Source: PNAI01 sp035574295
GTDB lineage: Bacteria > Pseudomonadota > Alphaproteobacteria > Rhizobiales > Xanthobacteraceae
Direction: 5' to 3'
Assembly (NCBI GenBank): GCA_035574295.1
Contig: DATLYX010000059.1
Coordinates: forward strand, 1-64,000
DNA length: 64,000 bases
Shown: piece after piece, positions 59,971 to 64,000 of the stretch
Layout of the letters: every line of letters begins with the position of its first letter
How positions within the stretch are numbered: the stretch's first letter is position 1
Program-made: the position numbers and the translations under genes
The notes under the pieces: model-generated
Told to the model about the DNA's origin: nothing
What the model saw: only the letters and a program-made list of their open reading frames with translations
Databases searched by the model: none

Positions 59971-61878
59971 TCACGCTCCTTTGCGGCGGCCAGCTTGGCG
60001 GTTGGCACGTTCTGCAACGAAACGCAGCGTTTCGAGCACGACGTTGACGTCCTTGGAAACCTGATCGGGCGATTTCTTCAGCTCCTCCCAATGCACCAGC
60101 AGCGGGTGCAGCCGCTTGGCGTTGTCGCGCTGCCTGCCGTAGGACCAGCCGTCGAGCTTGCGATCGATCATCCACCGCTCGTGTTCGATGCGCGCCAGAT
60201 GTTCCAGCCTGAGGTCGTCCGCGGTCGCGCTTCGGTCGTCGGACAGCAGCCGCATCGCGGAATCCGGCAGCCGAGGAAGACTGCCGGGCTCGAGGGCCGA
60301 CACGTCGATCCCGAGAGTCCACAACTTCGCCGGCAGGTGGTCGGCGGCGCGGATGTTGGAACGGCGCAGCGTGTCCGGGAGCCGCTCCCAGGCCTGAGCG
60401 GCCTGCTGCGACACGTCCTGACCGCGCAAATAGCACTCGTGCAGGGCGCGGGCGAGTGCCTCGCGGCCGTCGGGATCGGCGATCTCGCGCAACAACGCGC
60501 CGTCGGGCAGATCCAACCGGACGGCGCCATGCCCGGCGAACGCATCGCGGTCGTCGCGCAGCAGATCGCCCATGGCTTCGCCAGCGCGCCATCGATAGAA
60601 AATCGGCGGCGGCGGCGCGCCGATGCGTGTGAAGTAGCGTCGCAACAAGAGGACCGCGCGCGCGGTCTCGGCATCCGACGGCAGCGCGAGGAAGATTGCG
60701 GTGATGCCGTCGGCGCGTGCCAACTCCCGCAGTCGCTCCGCAGAGGAACCCGGCGCAGCCTGCTCAAGGGAATCGGTCTCGATGTCGAATTCGAGGAAAA
60801 CGATGTCGAGGGTGTCGAGCACGGCCGGGCGACGGGTGCGGAATTCTGCCTCGCGGCGCCGGGCTTCACGATCGAGAACCGTCACCCGCGGCTCGCCAAG
60901 GCTGCCGGCTATGCCGGTCAACAGGGCCTGTTCAAGGATTTTTTCCCCGAGATCGCCGAAGCCGATGATCAGCGCGTGCACGCGGCGCTGGTCGGCCGCG
61001 TCGGCAAACTTGAACAGCGGATGGCGCGCCAACGCATAACGGGCGATCACGCGGTTCTCGTCGAACACAGTCGGCCGCAACGACGCACCGCCCGCGGGCG
61101 TCCGGTCGCGATCGGCATCCATGATCTCGAAGAACTGGTCGGCCAACAGCGGATCGGCGACCCGCAGCGCCAGGCTGTCGGGCCGCCGACGCCCGCCGGG
61201 TTGCATCAACAAGGGCGACCAGGTCGGGTCGTCGAACTTGTGCATCAGCACACGGCCGGCGGAGAGGGTCGCGGTGTCGGAGCCGAGATCCACGATGATC
61301 CGCTTCGCATTGCGCAGTCCGGCGGCTTCCACCAGGCTGGCGATATTCATCCGCATCCGCGCGCGCAGCGGGCCGGTGTCGATGGATAGCGGCGCTGTGG
61401 GATCGACGATGTGCAACACGCGCACGCCCTTCGTATCCCATTCGGCGGCAATGCGCCGTGCGATCGCGGTGTCGCCGATCACCACGACGTGGTCCGACCA
61501 CAGATAACGCGCCCGCGCGCGCACGATCTGCTCGTGCAACGTCGTCAAGCCGATGAGCATGGCGCCGGTGAAAGTGGTGAGCGCGCCCAGCAGCGCGCTG
61601 AGCTGAGTCAGCACGTTGCCGCCCTGCAGCCGATCAAGCGACGGAATGAAGGCGAGAACCGTGTTAATGCCGATGGTGGCGACGGACTTCATCGAGAAGT
61701 CGGGCACCGCCACGGTCCAGCCGACAACGCCGGTCACCACCGCCCCCATGCTCAAGACCAGCGGCAGCGACAGGCGGCCCCCACGGACCGCAAACAGGAG
61801 AATGCGAATCCCCTTGCGCAGGCGCTCGGCGAGCTTGACGGATTCCGTCAGGTCGTCGTGGGGTGAGAACATGCTCAT
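59971..61878 (-). CDS. Channel-like protein with two Rossmann (RCK-type) domains and a RyR domain
   Basis: A 635-residue membrane protein. Helices at about 37-58 (LSLPLVLSMGAVVTGVVGWTV) and 91-113 (LTQLSALLGALTTFTGAMLIGL) flank SMKSVATIGINTVLAFIPS, which sits where a K+ channel pore loop would be but has no TVGYG filter. A first Rossmann domain starts at 130 (VVVIGDTAIARRIA), a second at 301 (ALIIGFGDLGEKIL) as in TrkA-N/RCK modules. Residues about 558-620 match a RyR domain: LEHLARIEHERWMIDRKLDG, WSYGRQRDN, LHPLLVHWEEL. Such prokaryotic RyR domains are proposed ligand sensors in signalling and conflict systems. Function unproven; the stop is 6 bp from the convergent gene. Confidence 0.83.
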   Translation of the reverse strand: MSMFSPHDDLTESVKLAERLRKGIRILLFAVRGGRLSLPLVLSMGAVVTGVVGWTVAVPDFSMKSVATIGINTVLAFIPSLDRLQGGNVLTQLSALLGALTTFTGAMLIGLTTLHEQIVRARARYLWSDHVVVIGDTAIARRIAAEWDTKGVRVLHIVDPTAPLSIDTGPLRARMRMNIASLVEAAGLRNAKRIIVDLGSDTATLSAGRVLMHKFDDPTWSPLLMQPGGRRRPDSLALRVADPLLADQFFEIMDADRDRTPAGGASLRPTVFDENRVIARYALARHPLFKFADAADQRRVHALIIGFGDLGEKILEQALLTGIAGSLGEPRVTVLDREARRREAEFRTRRPAVLDTLDIVFLEFDIETDSLEQAAPGSSAERLRELARADGITAIFLALPSDAETARAVLLLRRYFTRIGAPPPPIFYRWRAGEAMGDLLRDDRDAFAGHGAVRLDLPDGALLREIADPDGREALARALHECYLRGQDVSQQAAQAWERLPDTLRRSNIRAADHLPAKLWTLGIDVSALEPGSLPRLPDSAMRLLSDDRSATADDLRLEHLARIEHERWMIDRKLDGWSYGRQRDNAKRLHPLLVHWEELKKSPDQVSKDVNVVLETLRFVAERANRQAGRRKGA

Positions 61879-61999
61879 GGCGGGCCCGCGCGGCTGCTGC
61901 GGACGCGACCGTCCGGCTGGCGAGTTTCCCGCACGAGCATAGCAGCAAGGTTGCGGCGATGGAGGGCCGCCAGGTCATCAGGTACGGCCGGTAAGAAAC

Positions 62000-62866
62000 T
62001 CAGGTGAAGGCCGCCTTGTGATCCTGCACGAACTGCCGCAGCGTCAGCGGCGGGCGGCCGACGATGTCGCGGATCGGCTGGGTGTTCTCGGTGGAGAAAG
62101 CGCCCTTCTCGGCCACCCGGGAGATGGCGAGCAGGTGGTTGATAAGCCAGTCCGGCATGTTACGGGCACGCATGCCCTGTTCGGCCTGTTCCAGCGTGGC
62201 GGCAACATAAGTGATGGTGCGGCCGAGCACCTCCGAAAACACCTTCGCGAATTCCTCGTAGTTGCTCAAAGCGCCGGTGAACTCATAGGTCTTTCCGGCA
62301 TGCGGAGCAGGATCGCGCAGCACGCGCGCGCCAAGGGCGCCGGTGTCGCGAACGTCGATAAAGGCAAGCGGCAAGGTTTTGGGGAACGGCAAGACCATCT
62401 TGCTCTCACTCTTGATCAGCGGCGCCTGCGCCAGCGTGTTCTGCATGAACAGACCGGGGCGCAGGATGCACCAGCGAAGGCCGCTCTTCTTGATGGCCTC
62501 TTCCACCTGGTAGTGGGCGCGGCCGACGATGGTTTCGGAATCCGGACGCACGATCGCCCGGCCGCCGGAAACCTTGACGATGTTCTGCACGCCCGCGGCC
62601 TTGGCGGCTTCGAGCACGTTGATCTGTTGCTCGGCCGTCTGCGGGTTGTGACCGGTGACCACGAACACGCTCTTGACGCCCTTGAGCGCCTTTTCCAGCC
62701 CCGCCCGGTCGGTGACTTCGGCAATCACCGTCCTCGCGTCGGGACCAAGAACCTCACGCGCCTTGTCTGGGTTGCGCACCAAGCAGAGTGGATCTTCTCC
62801 AAGGCTCTTGAGTTCCTTGACGGTGGCCCGCCCGGTGTTGCCCGTCGCCCCAATAACCGCAATCAT
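62000..62866 (-). CDS. NmrA-like NAD(P)-binding protein
   Basis: A 288-residue atypical SDR: MIAVIGATGNTGRATVKEL with the GxxGxxG nucleotide loop, CLVRNPDKAREVLGP, VSGGRAIVRPDSETIVGRAHYQVEEAIKKSGLRWCILRPGLFMQN, and later FIDVRDTGALGARVL. NmrA-like proteins sense or use NADP; some are NADPH-quinone-type reductases (QorB-like) or regulators. The substrate is unknown. It lies upstream of the RyR-domain gene with about 120 bp between, and downstream of the FMN reductase on the same strand. Confidence 0.9.
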   Translation of the reverse strand: MIAVIGATGNTGRATVKELKSLGEDPLCLVRNPDKAREVLGPDARTVIAEVTDRAGLEKALKGVKSVFVVTGHNPQTAEQQINVLEAAKAAGVQNIVKVSGGRAIVRPDSETIVGRAHYQVEEAIKKSGLRWCILRPGLFMQNTLAQAPLIKSESKMVLPFPKTLPLAFIDVRDTGALGARVLRDPAPHAGKTYEFTGALSNYEEFAKVFSEVLGRTITYVAATLEQAEQGMRARNMPDWLINHLLAISRVAEKGAFSTENTQPIRDIVGRPPLTLRQFVQDHKAAFT

Positions 62867-62916
62867 GACACGGCTCCTTGCCCGACAATACTATTGGCGA
62901 TGCTCACTGGTGGCGT

Positions 62917-63483
62917 TCATTTGCGCCAGCGTTCGATGAATTTGGCGAAGCCGGCGAGCTGCTGCTTGATGAGATCGATCGCCGCCTGATCCTTGAGCTG
63001 GCCGGTCTGCTGGTCGAATTTCTGGCCGGCAAGGTTGACGAAAACCTCCGGCTTGCCGAACAGAACCGCGTCGATCGAGGTGAGCGCCATGCGCAGGTGA
63101 TACTGCATACGGCCACCGCCGAGCAGCCCCGGCGCCGCCGACTGGATACAACAGGGCTTGCCGGCAAAGGCAACCTCCTTGTAACGGGAGAGCCAGTCGA
63201 TGGCGTTCTTCAAGCCCCCGGGAATCGACCAATTGTATTCCGCAGATACGATCAGCACGCCGTCCGCCGCCTTCACCGCCTCGTGCAGTGCGTCCACGTC
63301 CTTCGGGAACCCGGTCGCCTGCTGGTCGTCGAAATTGTAGATGGGAAATTTTGCGAACGAGGGTGCCTCCTTGATGGTCATACCCGGAGGTGCAAGACCG
63401 ATCGACGTATTCATCAGCATTCGATTGAAGGAGCCCTTGCGCAGGCTGCCGCAGATCGCAAGCACATTTAAGTTTTCAGCCAT
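62917..63483 (-). CDS. NADPH-dependent FMN reductase
   Basis: A 188-residue flavodoxin-like protein: VLAICGSLRKGSFNRML with the FMN phosphate-binding loop (GSLRxxSxN), FPIYNFDDQQATGFP, then SAEYNWSIPGGLKNAIDWLSR, the hallmark EYNxSxPGxLKNAIDW. It reduces FMN, azo dyes or quinones with NAD(P)H. ATG 63483 follows GAGGACTGTT and is preferred over the upstream start at 63516. It lies 50 bp upstream of the NmrA-like gene on the same strand, suggesting co-expression of two redox enzymes. Confidence 0.93.
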   Translation of the reverse strand: MAENLNVLAICGSLRKGSFNRMLMNTSIGLAPPGMTIKEAPSFAKFPIYNFDDQQATGFPKDVDALHEAVKAADGVLIVSAEYNWSIPGGLKNAIDWLSRYKEVAFAGKPCCIQSAAPGLLGGGRMQYHLRMALTSIDAVLFGKPEVFVNLAGQKFDQQTGQLKDQAAIDLIKQQLAGFAKFIERWRK

Positions 63484-63627
63484 AACAGTCCTCGTCCCTT
63501 CCTTTTGGCCGGGCAAACTTCAGCCGGTCTGAATAGATGTTCCGCATCACCGGTGGTCGCGGCGTCCATAGCACGGACGCCGCGACCGTGGCGAGAGCCA
63601 CGCCGGAACAAAGGCCCGGCGGTGGCG

Positions 63628-64000
63628 CTATTTCGGTTCGAGGCCCGCGCGCTTGGCGACCTCCCGGAAATTCTTGATGTCGGATTCGATCACCTTGCGG
63701 AATTCCGCCGGCGTGGAGAGATTGGCTAGCGCGCCGACGCCTTCGAGGCGCTTCTTGACCGCGTCCTTGGCCAGCACGGCCTGCAGCGATTTGTGCATCT
63801 TGTCGATGATGGGCTGCGGGGTGCCGGCGGGGAACACGATCCCGTACCAGCCGAGGTAGCCGATGCCGGGAACGCCGCTCTCGGCCAGCGTCGGAATGTT
63901 GGTGATGCCCGGCCAGCGCTTCGGGGTGGCGACCGCGAGCAGGCGCAGGTCGCCGGAGTCAATCTGCCCGCGAATGGCGTGATAGAGCTCAACCGCGAAG
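63628..64000 (-). CDS. Tripartite tricarboxylate transporter substrate-binding protein (Bug family), 5' cut
   Basis: The minus strand is open from the window edge to a stop at 63628, giving the last about 124 residues of a Bug/TctC-type periplasmic binding protein: LYHAIRGQIDSGDLRLLAVATPKRWPG, IPTLAESGVPGIGYLGWYGIVFPAGTPQPIIDKMHKSLQAVLAKDAVKKRLEGVGA and the end FREVAKRAGLEPK. These proteins bind carboxylates for TTT transporters or act as solute receptors; the ligand is unknown. The start lies outside the window. Confidence 0.85.
   Translation of the reverse strand, partial: FAVELYHAIRGQIDSGDLRLLAVATPKRWPGITNIPTLAESGVPGIGYLGWYGIVFPAGTPQPIIDKMHKSLQAVLAKDAVKKRLEGVGALANLSTPAEFRKVIESDIKNFREVAKRAGLEPK

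Overview
The window is high-GC and densely coded, and it reads as a chromosomal segment of an alphaproteobacterium of the order Hyphomicrobiales (Rhizobiales), near the Xanthobacteraceae/Bradyrhizobiaceae. The grounds are a CcrM (GANTC) methyltransferase, CtrA-type TTAA-N7-TTAA boxes, an alphaproteobacterial LexA box (GTTC-N7-GTTC), the Irr-controlled iron exporter MbfA, DUF3551 and DUF6111 proteins, and rhizobial gene orders such as mutY/DUF721/thioredoxin/smc. Cytochrome b and c1 are separate genes, unlike the fused fbcH of Bradyrhizobium. I see no tRNA, rRNA, CRISPR array, insertion sequence or prophage. The two ends are cut genes: a family-39 glycosyltransferase at the left and a tripartite tricarboxylate substrate-binding protein at the right.

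Layout. 1-11600 is housekeeping and repair: glycosyltransferase, rnhB, a radical-SAM photolyase-like gene behind a LexA box, two tandem DUF3551 secreted proteins, moaB, a zinc peptidase, ccrM, an amidohydrolase, an SMP-30 lactonase, mutY, RidA and a DUF721 (DciA-like) gene. 11757-21298 holds a secreted TPR protein, a membrane-anchored DsbA-like thioredoxin, smc (after a CtrA box with two GANTC sites), LemA plus an M48 protease, two tandem ParA-like ATPases and a 60-residue Cys-rich secreted peptide. 21479-27375 carries apt, mtnP, the bc1 operon petABC, trmL and hemF. 27380-32576 has a TauE-type permease, a DM13 protein, an outer-membrane barrel, the CCA-adding enzyme, DUF6111, a CoA-type NUDIX hydrolase and DUF1285.

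32825-39809 is a MoxR/DUF58/DUF4159/VWA-like operon, a Bat-type chaperone-and-membrane assembly. 39810-45494 has a GNAT, a glutathionyl-hydroquinone reductase, a secreted unknown, a NUDIX protein, mbfA behind an Irr-like box, and a phosphoesterase. 45579-53390 has a hydroxypyruvate-isomerase-like gene divergent from a beta-decarboxylating dehydrogenase, then a DNA-binding-like/methyltransferase fusion paired with a MetF-like gene, then a TAXI TRAP transporter.

53412-59965 looks like a catabolic neighbourhood: gentisate-dioxygenase-like cupin, SDR, SnoaL-like protein, DoxX, Gfo/Idh oxidoreductase, EboE-like TIM barrel and a 3-hydroxyisobutyrate-dehydrogenase-like enzyme. Next to it is a large channel-like protein with two Rossmann (RCK-type) domains and a C-terminal RyR domain, the most unusual protein here. 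The right end holds an NmrA-like protein, an FMN reductase and the cut transporter gene.

Three REP-like palindromic elements (near 31203, 57622 and 58944) sit between genes. The regulatory sites are pattern matches made by eye and have not been tested.
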